Shown in pieces: positions 48,601 to 56,626 of a stretch of 64,000 bases of DNA (positions within the stretch are counted from its first letter, which is position 1; each line of letters begins with the position of its first letter). The position numbers and the translations under genes are program-made. The stretch is from Nocardioides sp. QY071. GTDB lineage: Bacteria > Actinomycetota > Actinomycetes > Propionibacteriales > Nocardioidaceae. The notes below the pieces were generated by a model that was not told the origin of the DNA, ran no database searches, and saw only the letters and a program-made list of their open reading frames with translations. The stretch is from NCBI RefSeq assembly GCF_029961765.1, contig NZ_CP124681.1:4464001-4528000 (forward strand), read 5' to 3'.

Positions 48601-49299
48601 TCAGTCGGGCTGGTTTCCCCGAGCCGCCCGGCTGGCGGTGAGGTCGTCGAGCAGTGCGTCCAGCAACCGGCGCAGCCCCGGGTGGCTGACATGCCCCTCC
48701 CGAGCCACCTGGATCAGGCGCTCGGCGACCTCCCGCACCTTCACGTTGCGATTGCGCGACCACCACTTGAGCATCGCGAATGCCGCCTCCGCGTCGAGGC
48801 CGTAGCCCAGCATGAGGATGCCCTTGGCCTGCTCGATGGTGTCGCGCGAGGCCGCCGACGCGGCCACCGCGGCGTCGGCCGCGGCCGCGGTCTCGGCCTC
48901 GAGCTCGGGAGTCAGGTCGACGTAGTAGCCGACGAGGCGATCGGCCTTGCCGCTGGTCCGCCCGCCGTCGTACTGGCCCTCGCCGCACAGGACGACGTTG
49001 CGGATCTCGCCGGCGACCACGATCCGGTAGTAGACGTTGAAGGGCGCTCCGTCGCCGATCGCCTCCTCGAGCGTCCGCTCCACGAGTTGGCGGTCCTGCT
49101 CGTGCTTGTGTCGCATGACCAGCTCGGTGGTCGGCTCGACCTCACCCGGCCGGTAGCCATGGATCGCGAAGACGTCCTCGTCCCACTCCCACGTCCCGTC
49201 GACCACGTGGAACACGAAGCGGCCGGTCTGTCGCGCGCCGTCCGTGGGCACCAGCCCGTCCAGCGGCGCCGGTTCACCTCCCGCGACTCCTCGACCCAT
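48601..49299 (-). CDS. PAS-ANTAR regulator
   Basis: A 232-residue protein. Residues 25-140 are a PAS domain (WDEDVFAIHGYRPGEVEPTT, NVYYRIVVAGEIRNVVL). After an Ala-rich helix comes an ANTAR domain (SRDTIEQAKGILMLGYGLDA, FAMLKWWSRNRNVKVREVA), which binds paired RNA hairpins to prevent transcription termination. The ATG at 49299 has GGAGGGTGAG directly upstream. It would sense a small ligand and act on nascent RNA; no target hairpins were identified here. Confidence 0.87.
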   Translation of the reverse strand: MGRGVAGGEPAPLDGLVPTDGARQTGRFVFHVVDGTWEWDEDVFAIHGYRPGEVEPTTELVMRHKHEQDRQLVERTLEEAIGDGAPFNVYYRIVVAGEIRNVVLCGEGQYDGGRTSGKADRLVGYYVDLTPELEAETAAAADAAVAASAASRDTIEQAKGILMLGYGLDAEAAFAMLKWWSRNRNVKVREVAERLIQVAREGHVSHPGLRRLLDALLDDLTASRAARGNQPD

Positions 49300-49332
49300 C
49301 TCACCCTCCGTGGCGTGCGACTCGGTGACCGC

Positions 49333-49357
49333 GTATGCGGTCCGACGGCCGGGGTAC
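49333..49357 (+). promoter_or_regulatory. Possible SigB/SigF-type promoter (redox operon)
   Basis: GTAT, 15 nt, GGGTAC, placed 27 nt before the ATG of the first small ORF of the redox operon. This is the third such box in the accessory region. Confidence 0.35.
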
Positions 49358-49383
49358 CCCGCAACCACCCGGAGGAGGTCGGC

Positions 49384-49536
49384 ATGGGACGACAGACCGT
49401 CTGCGATGAGAACTATCCCGAACGTCGTGCGTCGCGCACAACAGGGGGTCACCTCCTGGCGCTGCTCGCGGTCCGACGGGTCGCGCTACGCCTGATCCTG
49501 GGCGAGCTGTGGGAGGGAAGGACGAGGACCGGATGA
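49384..49536 (+). CDS. 50-residue ORF leading the redox operon
   Basis: A short basic peptide: MGRQTVCDENYPERRASRTT, then a hydrophobic stretch LLALLAVRRVALRLILG. It has an excellent ribosome-binding site (GGAGGAGG, 6 nt before the ATG), and its stop codon overlaps the next start (ATGA). It may be a real small amphipathic protein or a leader peptide for translational coupling. No homologue is recognised. Confidence 0.45.
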   Translation: MGRQTVCDENYPERRASRTTGGHLLALLAVRRVALRLILGELWEGRTRTG

Positions 49537-50561
49537 GGCTGCCCGAGCCCTGTGGCCCCCTCAGCGAGGGCGTGGTCGAGACCTTGCGGGCCCGACCACA
49601 CGGCCCGCACGCCGTGCCGGAGCCGCGGGCGATGGGAGACGTCACCTACCCGCTGACCGACCGCGACCTCCAGCTCGCGCTGTGGGTGCTCTACGAGCTC
49701 CACTACCGCGGGTTCGACGACGTCGACGACCCGCACGCAGAGTGGGACCCGCTGCTCATGGTCAGCCGGGCCGCGCTCGAGCGCACCTTCGAGCACGCCG
49801 TCCGGCAGCTGGTGGACCAGACCCCCGACGACGCGCCGGCGCTCGAGGACCTCGGCGACACCCCTGCCGAGCAGGTCACCGCCGCCCTGGTCCGGATGAC
49901 CGCGCGCTCGGGTCCCTCGGACGTGGCCCAGTTCCTGCACCGCCGGGCCACCCGTGAGGAGTTCTGCTCCTACCTCTCCGAGCGGGCCGTCTACCACCTG
50001 CGCGAGTCCGACCCGCAGAGCTTCGTGCTGCCGCGGATCGGCGGCGCCGCGAAGGTGGCCCTCGCCGAGCTGCAGTACGACGAGTACGGCGGCGGCCGCC
50101 CCGACCGGCTGCACCAGGCGCTGTTCGCCCGCGCCCTGGCCTCGCTGGACCTGCCGACCGACCTGGCGCCGTACGTCGAGCAGGCCTCGGGCGCGACCCT
50201 CGCCTCGGTCAACCTGATGTCGCTGTTCGCCCTCAACCGCCGCCTGCGCGGCGCGGCGATGGGCCACCTCGCGGCGTTCGAGGCGACCAGCTCGCTGCCG
50301 TGCGAGCGGATCCTGCGCGGGGCCCGGCGACTGCGGCTGCCCGAGGCCGTGGCCGACTACTACGACGAGCACGTCGAGGCGGACGCCGTGCACGAGCAGC
50401 TCGCGATCCGCGGGATCTGCGCGGCTCTCGTCGACGACGAACCCGCGCTGGCGCCCGACGTGGTGTTCGGCGCGACCGCCTGCCTGGCCGTCGACGGCCT
50501 GGCCGGCGAGGTGCTGCTCGACGCCTGGCGAACCAGCCGCGAGGACCGGGCCGCGGGGTGA
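49533..50561 (+). CDS. Iron-containing redox enzyme (haem-oxygenase-like diiron family)
   Basis: A 342-residue all-helical protein of the haem-oxygenase-like diiron oxidase/oxygenase type. Candidate metal-ligand helices include LWVLYELHYRGF, ATREEFCSYLSERAVYHL and YYDEHVEADAVHEQLA (Asp/Glu/His spaced as in the family). Members oxidise or cleave amino or fatty acids, but this clade is uncharacterised. The ATG at 49533 has GGAAGGACGAGG upstream and overlaps the small ORF. The CDGSH gene follows 7 nt after the stop. The three-gene association suggests electron flow through the CDGSH protein (inference). Confidence 0.82.
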   Translation: MRLPEPCGPLSEGVVETLRARPHGPHAVPEPRAMGDVTYPLTDRDLQLALWVLYELHYRGFDDVDDPHAEWDPLLMVSRAALERTFEHAVRQLVDQTPDDAPALEDLGDTPAEQVTAALVRMTARSGPSDVAQFLHRRATREEFCSYLSERAVYHLRESDPQSFVLPRIGGAAKVALAELQYDEYGGGRPDRLHQALFARALASLDLPTDLAPYVEQASGATLASVNLMSLFALNRRLRGAAMGHLAAFEATSSLPCERILRGARRLRLPEAVADYYDEHVEADAVHEQLAIRGICAALVDDEPALAPDVVFGATACLAVDGLAGEVLLDAWRTSREDRAAG

Positions 50562-50568
50562 TGCGGCG

Positions 50569-50769
50569 ATGAGCAGCCGACGAGTCGTCGTCACCGACTG
50601 CCCGGGCGGCCCGCTCCTGGTGCGCGGCGCCGACGAGGTGGTCGGGATGGACGGTACGGCGGCCCCGGCCGAGCGGGCGGTCGTGGCGGTGTGCCGCTGC
50701 GGCCGGTCCGACCGGATGCCGTGGTGCGACGACAGCCACCGCGACCGACGGAGGAACAAGAAGTCATGA
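50569..50769 (+). CDS. CDGSH iron-sulfur domain protein
   Basis: A 66-residue protein whose C-terminal half is a CDGSH 2Fe-2S module: CRCGRSDRMPWCDDSH. The three Cys and one His ligands (C-x-C...C...H) are intact, while the Gly of CDGSH is Asp. The N-terminal RRVVVTDCPGGPLLVRGADE is a typical beta-strand pair of MitoNEET-like small proteins. It probably transfers electrons or clusters. Its stop overlaps the start of the alcohol dehydrogenase gene (ATGA). Confidence 0.88.
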   Translation: MSSRRVVVTDCPGGPLLVRGADEVVGMDGTAAPAERAVVAVCRCGRSDRMPWCDDSHRDRRRNKKS

Positions 50770-51947
50770 GGGCCGTGACCTGGCAGGGCAAGGGCCGGAT
50801 GAGCGTCGAGGACGTCCCGGACCCGCACATCCAGGACGCCGACGACATCGTCATCCGGGTCACGTCCAGCGGGCTGTGCGGCTCGGACCTGCACCTGTAC
50901 GAGCCGCTCGCGCCGTTCATGGAGGTCGGCGACGTCGTGGGCCACGAGCCGATCGGCGTGGTCGAGGAGGTGGGCCGCGAGGTGTCGTCGCTGCGGCCGG
51001 GCGACCGGGTCGTCGTACCGTTCAACGTCAGCTGCGGCCGGTGCTGGATGTGCGCCCGCGGGCTGCACAGCCAGTGCGAGACGACCCAGAACGTCGAGCA
51101 GGGCACCGGAGCGAGCCTGTTCGGCTACAGCAAGCTGTACGGGCAGGTGCCCGGGGCGCAGGCGGAGTACCTGCGGGTCCCGTTCGCCGACCGGCTGCCG
51201 ATCAAGGTTCCCGACGGCCCGCCCGACGACCGCTTCGTGTTCCTCTCCGACGTGCTGCCGACCGCGTGGCAGGCGGTGGAGTACGCCGCGCTGCAGCCCG
51301 GTGACACCCTGCTCGTGCTCGGCGCCGGGCCGATCGGTGACATGTGCACGCGGATCGCGCTGATGCGCGGCATCCGGGTCCTCGTCCTCGACCCCGTGCC
51401 GGAGCGGCTGCAGCGGGTCTCGGCGTACGGCGCGGAGGCGCTGGTCACCGAGAACCACGTCGACGCCATCACCACCGTCCTCGAGCTGACCCGGGGCCGT
51501 GGGGCGGACGCGGTGATCGACGCCGTCGGCATGGAGGCGCACGGCTCGCCGATGGCCGAGTCGGTGTCGAAGCTGGTCGGACTGCTACCGGACCGGATGG
51601 CGCAGCCGCTGATGCGCACCGCTGGTGTGGACCGCCTGGCCGCGCTGCACCTGGCGATCCAGGCGGTCCGGCGCGGCGGCACCGTGTCGGTGGTGGGGGT
51701 CTACGGCGGTCCGATGGACCCGATGCCCCTCATGGAGATGTTCGACAAGCAGGTGCAGCTGCGGATGGGCCAGGCGAACGTACGACGCTGGAGCGACGAG
51801 ATCCTGAGCCTGCTGCTGGACGGGACCGACCACCTCGGCGTGGAGTCGTTCGCGACCCACCACCTTCCGCTCGAGGAGGCGCCGTCGGCGTACCGCGACT
51901 TCCGCGAGAAGAACGACGGCATGGTGAAGGTGCTCTTCCGGCCCTGA
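50766..51947 (+). CDS. Zinc-dependent alcohol dehydrogenase
   Basis: A 393-residue medium-chain dehydrogenase of the glutathione-independent formaldehyde dehydrogenase-like group. Catalytic zinc ligands are in SSGLCGSDLHLYEP (Cys) and VVGHEPIGVVEEVG (His-Glu); structural-zinc cysteines are in SCGRCWMCARGLHSQC. The NAD-binding VLGAGPIGDMCTRIALMRG follows. Substrates in this clade include formaldehyde and small alcohols. It closes the small ORF-diiron-CDGSH operon. A hairpin element lies after the stop. Confidence 0.92.
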   Translation: MRAVTWQGKGRMSVEDVPDPHIQDADDIVIRVTSSGLCGSDLHLYEPLAPFMEVGDVVGHEPIGVVEEVGREVSSLRPGDRVVVPFNVSCGRCWMCARGLHSQCETTQNVEQGTGASLFGYSKLYGQVPGAQAEYLRVPFADRLPIKVPDGPPDDRFVFLSDVLPTAWQAVEYAALQPGDTLLVLGAGPIGDMCTRIALMRGIRVLVLDPVPERLQRVSAYGAEALVTENHVDAITTVLELTRGRGADAVIDAVGMEAHGSPMAESVSKLVGLLPDRMAQPLMRTAGVDRLAALHLAIQAVRRGGTVSVVGVYGGPMDPMPLMEMFDKQVQLRMGQANVRRWSDEILSLLLDGTDHLGVESFATHHLPLEEAPSAYRDFREKNDGMVKVLFRP

Positions 51948-51962
51948 CCCGACCCGAACGCG

Positions 51963-52027
51963 ACCGCACCCCATGCGATCCGGTCGTGGAATGCGTGATT
52001 CCGGGACCAGTTCGCATGGGGCGCGGT
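51963..52027. repeat. 65-bp hairpin element between convergent genes
   Basis: 16-bp arms ACCGCACCCCATGCGA (51963-51978) and 52012-52027 pair with one G-T mismatch, around a 33-nt core containing the dyad GGAAT/ATTCC and CGGTCGTGGAA. The arm start CCGCACCCC and the core CGGTCGTG are shared with the element at 17514. It occupies the gap between the converging dehydrogenase and sigma genes. Confidence 0.7.
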
Positions 52028-52036
52028 GAGCTCGGC

Positions 52037-52867
52037 TCAGGCGGCGTGCGGCCTCGGGTCCACGCCGACCGAGCGGCGCAGGTCGGTGAAGATCCGCTGC
52101 AGCAGCCGCGAGACCTGCACCTGGGTCACGCCGAGCTCGTCGGCGATCTCCTGCTGGGTGCGCTGCTCGTAGAACCGCATCTGCAGGATCCGGCGGTCAC
52201 GGGCCTTGAGCTGGCGACAGGCCGGGCCGAGCACGGCCACGGCCTCGCTGTGCTCGAAGCCGGGGTCGACGGTCGGGAGCAGCTCGCCGAGCGGGCTACC
52301 GGTCGCCGCGACCGGCTCGTCGAGCGAGGTGGCGTGGGCCAGGTCGCCGCACGACAGCGCCTCCTCGACCTCGGCGACCGGGCAGTCGAGCTCGGTGGCC
52401 AGCTCGAGCGGCGTCGGCGGCCGGCCGAGGTGCTGGGCCAGGTCCTCCTGCGCGGCGACCACCCGAGGGCGGATCTCCTGGAGCCGGCGCGGGGGCCGGA
52501 CCACCCAGGCGGCGGAGCGGAAGTGCCGCTTGAGCTCGCCCAGGATGCTGGGCACGGCGAAGACCAGCAGGTCGTCGCCGCGCGCCGGGTCGAAGGACTG
52601 CACCGCGCGGGTCAGCGCGAGGCACGCGACCTGCTCGAGCTCGTCGGACGACTGGCCCCGGTTGCGGTAGCGAGCGGCGAGCGTGCGTGCCACGGGGATG
52701 TTGAGGACGATGACCTCTTGCAAGAGATCGTCCCGCTCCCCTGGCGGACACTCCCGGGCCTTCGCCAGCAGCTCTGCGGTTCGCGCCTTGCGCTCGGCGG
52801 AGCTGACCTGGCCGATGGATGAAGCGGTGGAACGGTGGGGGATGGTGGGAATCGATGCGATGGACAC
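52037..52867 (-). CDS. SigB/SigF-type alternative sigma factor
   Basis: A 276-residue group 3 sigma factor. Regions: LLQEVIVLNIPVARTLAARY (2.1), DLTR-like ACLALTRAVQSFDPARGDDL (2.2-2.4), VPSILGELKRHFRSAAWVVR, region 3 (PRRLQEIRPRVVAAQEDLAQ), and region 4 RTQQEIADELGVTQVQVSRL. This is the general-stress/sporulation class usually held by an RsbW-type anti-sigma; no such gene is adjacent. The GTG at 52867 is preceded by GGGAG; an upstream start is possible. It may recognise the GGGTAM boxes seen in this region. Confidence 0.9.
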   Translation of the reverse strand: MSIASIPTIPHRSTASSIGQVSSAERKARTAELLAKARECPPGERDDLLQEVIVLNIPVARTLAARYRNRGQSSDELEQVACLALTRAVQSFDPARGDDLLVFAVPSILGELKRHFRSAAWVVRPPRRLQEIRPRVVAAQEDLAQHLGRPPTPLELATELDCPVAEVEEALSCGDLAHATSLDEPVAATGSPLGELLPTVDPGFEHSEAVAVLGPACRQLKARDRRILQMRFYEQRTQQEIADELGVTQVQVSRLLQRIFTDLRRSVGVDPRPHAA

Positions 52868-52929
52868 TTGGTACTCCCGAACTTCGAGAGCGGTGTGGCG
52901 GTGGGCTTGGCCACATGTCTGATGCGTCG

Positions 52930-52954
52930 CTACCCAACCTAGCGCGTTCCCATA
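52930..52954 (-). promoter_or_regulatory. Weak SigB/SigF-type box before the sigma gene
   Basis: On the minus strand: TATG, 15 nt, GGGTAG. The -35 part is poor, but the spacing equals that of the three other boxes, so autoregulation is possible. Confidence 0.2.
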
Positions 52955-53096
52955 CGGGTCACCACCCCGCCGGGCTATCCGGCATAGCCCGAACGGATCA
53001 TCCACGAGAGGACCTGCCCCGCCGTAACGGTGCGGCCCGTGCGGTGTTGGACAGGTGTGAGGGCGCAGCCGGCGCCCCGTCCCGTCGGAGGTCGCG

Positions 53097-53456
53097 GTGG
53101 AGCAGATCGTGGTGGCGCTCAGCCCCTTCACCCGTCGTAGCCGCTCGTTCGCGGTCAGCCACGTGGACGCCGGTCTGGCGCGTGGCCTCGAGCCCGGCGA
53201 GCACCTGGTCGTCCACGACCCGGTGGCCGACGAGCACTTCACCGCGGTCGTCGCCGACATCGCGTTCGAGCTCGCCGACACGTCGTACCGCCTCGAGATC
53301 GGCACCCGGATCACCGCCGCCGAGGCGGCCGAGTGCCTCGAGCCGCCGGTCGCGGACGACCGGCTCACCACCCAGGACATCGTCGCGCTGCTCGCCGAGC
53401 TGCGGCGCAGCGAGCGCGACGTGACGGCCGCGCTGGCCGACCTGCGCGCCCGGTGA
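53097..53456 (+). CDS. Hypothetical protein beside the stress sigma gene
   Basis: A 119-residue protein of unknown family. The first 70 residues alternate hydrophobic and polar residues like a small beta-barrel (GLEPGEHLVVHDPVADEHFT, AVVADIAFELADTSYRLEIG). The last 40 form a charged helix (DIVALLAELRRSERDVTAAL). GGAGGTCGCG precedes the GTG. It lies between the divergent sigma gene and the response-regulator gene 124 nt downstream. Confidence 0.62.
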   Translation: MEQIVVALSPFTRRSRSFAVSHVDAGLARGLEPGEHLVVHDPVADEHFTAVVADIAFELADTSYRLEIGTRITAAEAAECLEPPVADDRLTTQDIVALLAELRRSERDVTAALADLRAR

Positions 53457-53486
53457 GGGTCCGCTGATCCCACGTTCGCCCGAGAC

Positions 53487-53496
53487 GGACTAGTCC
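53487..53496. promoter_or_regulatory. GGACTAGTCC dyad upstream of response regulator
   Basis: A perfect 10-bp palindrome 85 nt before the start codon. A similar but longer dyad, GGGACCTAGTCCC, precedes cheA. It loosely resembles DevR/DosR boxes. Confidence 0.35.
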
Positions 53497-53535
53497 TTCT
53501 GGGCCACGCCGACAGATCCTCCGGTCGGACCTGTC

Positions 53536-53555
53536 CCGAAGGGATCGCCCTTCGG
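53536..53555 (+). promoter_or_regulatory. Leader hairpin of the response-regulator gene
   Basis: CCGAAGGG / CCCTTCGG pair as an 8-bp stem with an ATCG loop, 26 nt before the GTG at 53581. It may affect translation or mark a regulatory leader. Confidence 0.4.
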
Positions 53556-53580
53556 CGCGTCACGTCGGAGAATCTTTACC

Positions 53581-54297
53581 GTGCCTGCCGAGAATCCGAT
53601 CCGCGTCTACATCGTCGACGACCACGAGGTCGTACGCCGTGGTGTGGCGAGCCTGCTCGAGACCGACCCCGAGCTCGAGGTGGTCGGCCAGTCCGGCAGT
53701 GCCACGGTCGCGCTGCGCGAGATCCTCCAGCTGCGCCCCGACATCGCCGTCCTCGACGCCAACCTGTCGGACGGCACCGGGGTCGACATCTGCCGTGAGA
53801 TGCGCTCGGTCGACCCGAACATCAAGGCCCTGATCCTGACGACCTACGACGACCCCGACGCGATCTCCGCGGCGATCCTGGCCGGCGCGTCCGGCTACGT
53901 GCTGAAGAAGATCGAGGGCAACTCGCTCCTCAACGGCATCAAGCTCGTCGCCGGCGGCCACTCGCTGATCGACCCGGCTGTCGCCAACCGCGTCGTCGAG
54001 CAGATGGAGATGCAGCGCAAGTCGCTCGACGTCATCTGCGAGCTCACCCCGCAGCAGCGCAAGATCTTCTTCCTCATCGCCGAGGGCATGACCAACCGGC
54101 AGATCGCGGAGAAGCTGTACCTGGCCGAGAAGACGGTCAAGAACCACGTCACCGGCCTGCTCGCCCGCCTCGGGCTCCAGCACCGCACCCAGGCCGCGCT
54201 GCTCGCCGTACGCCTGCGCGGGGCCGAGGGCTCGGCGCCCGCCGCCGCTCCTTCCCTGGGCTCGGTGCCGCCGGCCGCGGACCGCCGCGTCGGCTGA
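53581..54297 (+). CDS. NarL/DevR-type response regulator
   Basis: A 238-residue regulator. The receiver domain has the acidic pair D13-D14 (VYIVDDHEVVRRG), phospho-acceptor D59 (IAVLDANLSDG), Thr in LILTTYDD and Lys in GYVLKKIEG. The C-terminal LuxR-type HTH reads LTPQQRKIFFLIAEGMTNRQ and EKTVKNHVTGLLARLGLQ. It is close in layout to DevR/DosR. No histidine kinase gene is adjacent, so its partner is elsewhere. It converges with the receptor gene across a strong terminator. Confidence 0.92.
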   Translation: MPAENPIRVYIVDDHEVVRRGVASLLETDPELEVVGQSGSATVALREILQLRPDIAVLDANLSDGTGVDICREMRSVDPNIKALILTTYDDPDAISAAILAGASGYVLKKIEGNSLLNGIKLVAGGHSLIDPAVANRVVEQMEMQRKSLDVICELTPQQRKIFFLIAEGMTNRQIAEKLYLAEKTVKNHVTGLLARLGLQHRTQAALLAVRLRGAEGSAPAAAPSLGSVPPAADRRVG

Positions 54298-54316
54298 GCC
54301 GCCTGCTCGACGTACG

Positions 54317-54352
54317 AGACCCCCGCCCCAGGTGTCACCGGGGCGGGGGTCT
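54317..54352. terminator. Bidirectional intrinsic terminator
   Basis: A perfect 13-bp stem (AGACCCCCGCCCC at 54317-54329 against 54340-54352) whose 10-nt loop contains a further GGTG/CACC pairing. It lies between the converging response-regulator and receptor genes. Confidence 0.8.
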
Positions 54353-54373
54353 TGTGCGCGCGGAGGCCTGGGC

Positions 54374-56626
54374 TCAGAGCTGGAAGCGACCCACCATGTC
54401 CCGCAGCTCGGAGGCGACGCCGGTGAGCTCGGTGGCCGAGGTGAGCGTGTTCTGCGCGCCCTCGCGGGTGTCGGCGGCCGCGGTGGCGACCTGGGTGACG
54501 TCCTCGGCGATGCCGTTGGCACCGGCGGCGGCCTCGGTGACCGAGCGGGCGATCTCGTTGGTGGTGGCGGTCTGCTCCTCCACCGCGGAGGCGATCGTCG
54601 ACTGGATGTCGTTGATCCGGGCGATGACGTCGGCGATCCGGCTGATCGCGGAGACGGCTCCCTGGGTGTCGCTCTGGATGGCCTCGATCTTCTGGCCGAT
54701 CTCCTCGGTGGCCTTGGCGGTCTCCTTGGCCAGCTCCTTGACCTCGTTGGCGACCACCGCGAAGCCCTTGCCGGCGTCGCCGGCGCGGGCCGCCTCGATG
54801 GTGGCGTTGAGGGCGAGCAGGTTGGTCTGCTGGGCGATCGAGGTGATCACCTTGATGACCTGGCCGATCTCGGCGGACGACTCCCCCAGCGAGGCGACGG
54901 TGCCCTGGGCCTCGGAGGCGACGGTGACGGCGTCGGTGGCGACGGTCGCGGCCTCGGTGGCGTTCTTGGCGATCTCACGGATGGACGCGGTCATCTCCTC
55001 GGCCGCGGTGGCGACGGTCTGGATCGACGCGGACACCTGGACCGACGCGCTCGACGCGGAGGCCGCCCGGTCGGAGGTCATCGAGGCGCCCTCGCCCATG
55101 CCCTCGGCGAGCGAGGTCAGCTGGGTCGCGGCCGCACCGAGGGTCTCGGCGGCGCCGCTGATGTTGCCCATGCTGGAGCGCAGGGTGCTCATCAGCGCGC
55201 GCAGGCCGTCGGCGACCTGGCCGACGGCGTCGTCGCCCTCGATGTCGAGCTCGCGGGTCAGGTCGCCGGTGGCCGCCGCGGAGACGACATCGAGGATCTG
55301 GGCGACCTTGCCGGCCAGTACGGCGGCCGCCTCGCGCTCCGCGACCTCGCGGTCGAGCCGGGCGATGGTCTGCGAGACCAGCCGGCCCACGTTGCGCAGG
55401 GCGTCGAGACGCTGGGCGCTCGGATGGAGGGTCTCGGTCGCGAAGAAGTCCATGGTGCCGACGACCTCGCCGTCGACGACGATCGGGAAGCAGACGCCGG
55501 ACTTCACGCCGACCCGCTGCGCGACGGGCGCCCGCACGCAGTCGGTCATCTCCCCGATGTCCTGGGTGAAGTAGAGGTCGCGCTGCGCCCAGGCCCGGCC
55601 GGACAGGCCGACGCCCTCCGCGAACGACGCCTGCAGGGTCACCTGGCGGAACTCCGGGCCGGCGTCGCCGGACTCGCGGTCGAACTTCAGCAGCCGGTCC
55701 GCCGGGTCGACCCTCCAGTAGGAGCCGTAGGCCCAGCCGAACTCGTTGCGCACCGTGTCGAGCGCGACCTGGACGGCCGCGTTGACGTCGGCCGCCGAGC
55801 CGAGTCCGGAGAGGATCTTGTTGACGGCCGAGGTGTCGGCGGCCGCCTCGGCGCTCTCGCGCTCGACCCGCAGGCGGTCGGTGATCACCTCCCAGGTGGC
55901 CATCGCGCCGACGTACTCACCGCTCGCGTCGGTGATCGCGCTGACCAGCAGGTCCAGCGTCTGGTCGCCGACCTGGATGTCGGCACGGCGCGGCAGGTGA
56001 TCGACGCTCGCCAGCAGGCCGCGCTGGTAGGCGGGGTTCTTGTGGAAGATGTCGAGGCTGGAGCCGACGACCTCGTCGGCCTTGACGGGCAGCACGCCCT
56101 CGAGGCTGCGCAGGGTGGTCAGCGAGGCCGGGTTCATGTACTGGATGACGAAGTCGCGGTCCGCGAACATCATGTTCGTCGGGCTGTTCTCCATCATCGA
56201 GCTGGCGATCGCCATCTGCTGCTCGACCCGCAGCCGGTCGGTGACGTTCTCGAACGTGACCAGCGCGCCGACGTACGCGCCGCCGGCGTCGTGGATCGCG
56301 GTGAAGGACGCGTCGTGCGTGGAGAACTCGCTGGTGACCCGGTCGGTCAGCGGCAGGTGCTCGGCGGTCGCGGTGAGCCGGGTGCCGAGCTCGGGGTGCA
56401 CGTAGATCACCTCGAAGGAGACGCCGACCAAGGTGTCGGGGTCGACCTCGGGGATGTCCGGGCCACCGGCGGCCAGCTCGGCGCGGGCCTGGCGGTTGAC
56501 GTAGCGGACCTTGTAGTCGGGGTCCACGACGAACGCGCCGGTCTCGAGCGCGTCGTACAGCGCGAAGTCGACGGGGGTCGCGGCGGGGCGGGTGCCGTTC
56601 ACCGGCGGGTCCAGGGTCTCGGTCAT
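54374..56626 (-). CDS. Soluble methyl-accepting chemotaxis receptor (PAS-PAS-GAF-MCP)
   Basis: A 750-residue cytoplasmic receptor without membrane spans. Domains: PAS 1 (about 25-130), PAS 2 (about 150-265), GAF (about 285-420, e.g. DRESGDAGPEFRQVTLQASF and GVCFPIVVDGEVVGTMDFFA), a HAMP-like stretch (TGDLTRELDIEGDDAVGQVA), then the signalling coiled coil. The conserved hairpin is IAQQTNLLALNATIEAARAG followed by GKGFAVVANEVKELAKETAK. It would sense an internal signal and control CheA. The ATG has GGAGG upstream and overlaps the cheW stop. No CheR/CheB methylation genes are in the window. Confidence 0.92.
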   Translation of the reverse strand: MTETLDPPVNGTRPAATPVDFALYDALETGAFVVDPDYKVRYVNRQARAELAAGGPDIPEVDPDTLVGVSFEVIYVHPELGTRLTATAEHLPLTDRVTSEFSTHDASFTAIHDAGGAYVGALVTFENVTDRLRVEQQMAIASSMMENSPTNMMFADRDFVIQYMNPASLTTLRSLEGVLPVKADEVVGSSLDIFHKNPAYQRGLLASVDHLPRRADIQVGDQTLDLLVSAITDASGEYVGAMATWEVITDRLRVERESAEAAADTSAVNKILSGLGSAADVNAAVQVALDTVRNEFGWAYGSYWRVDPADRLLKFDRESGDAGPEFRQVTLQASFAEGVGLSGRAWAQRDLYFTQDIGEMTDCVRAPVAQRVGVKSGVCFPIVVDGEVVGTMDFFATETLHPSAQRLDALRNVGRLVSQTIARLDREVAEREAAAVLAGKVAQILDVVSAAATGDLTRELDIEGDDAVGQVADGLRALMSTLRSSMGNISGAAETLGAAATQLTSLAEGMGEGASMTSDRAASASSASVQVSASIQTVATAAEEMTASIREIAKNATEAATVATDAVTVASEAQGTVASLGESSAEIGQVIKVITSIAQQTNLLALNATIEAARAGDAGKGFAVVANEVKELAKETAKATEEIGQKIEAIQSDTQGAVSAISRIADVIARINDIQSTIASAVEEQTATTNEIARSVTEAAAGANGIAEDVTQVATAAADTREGAQNTLTSATELTGVASELRDMVGRFQL

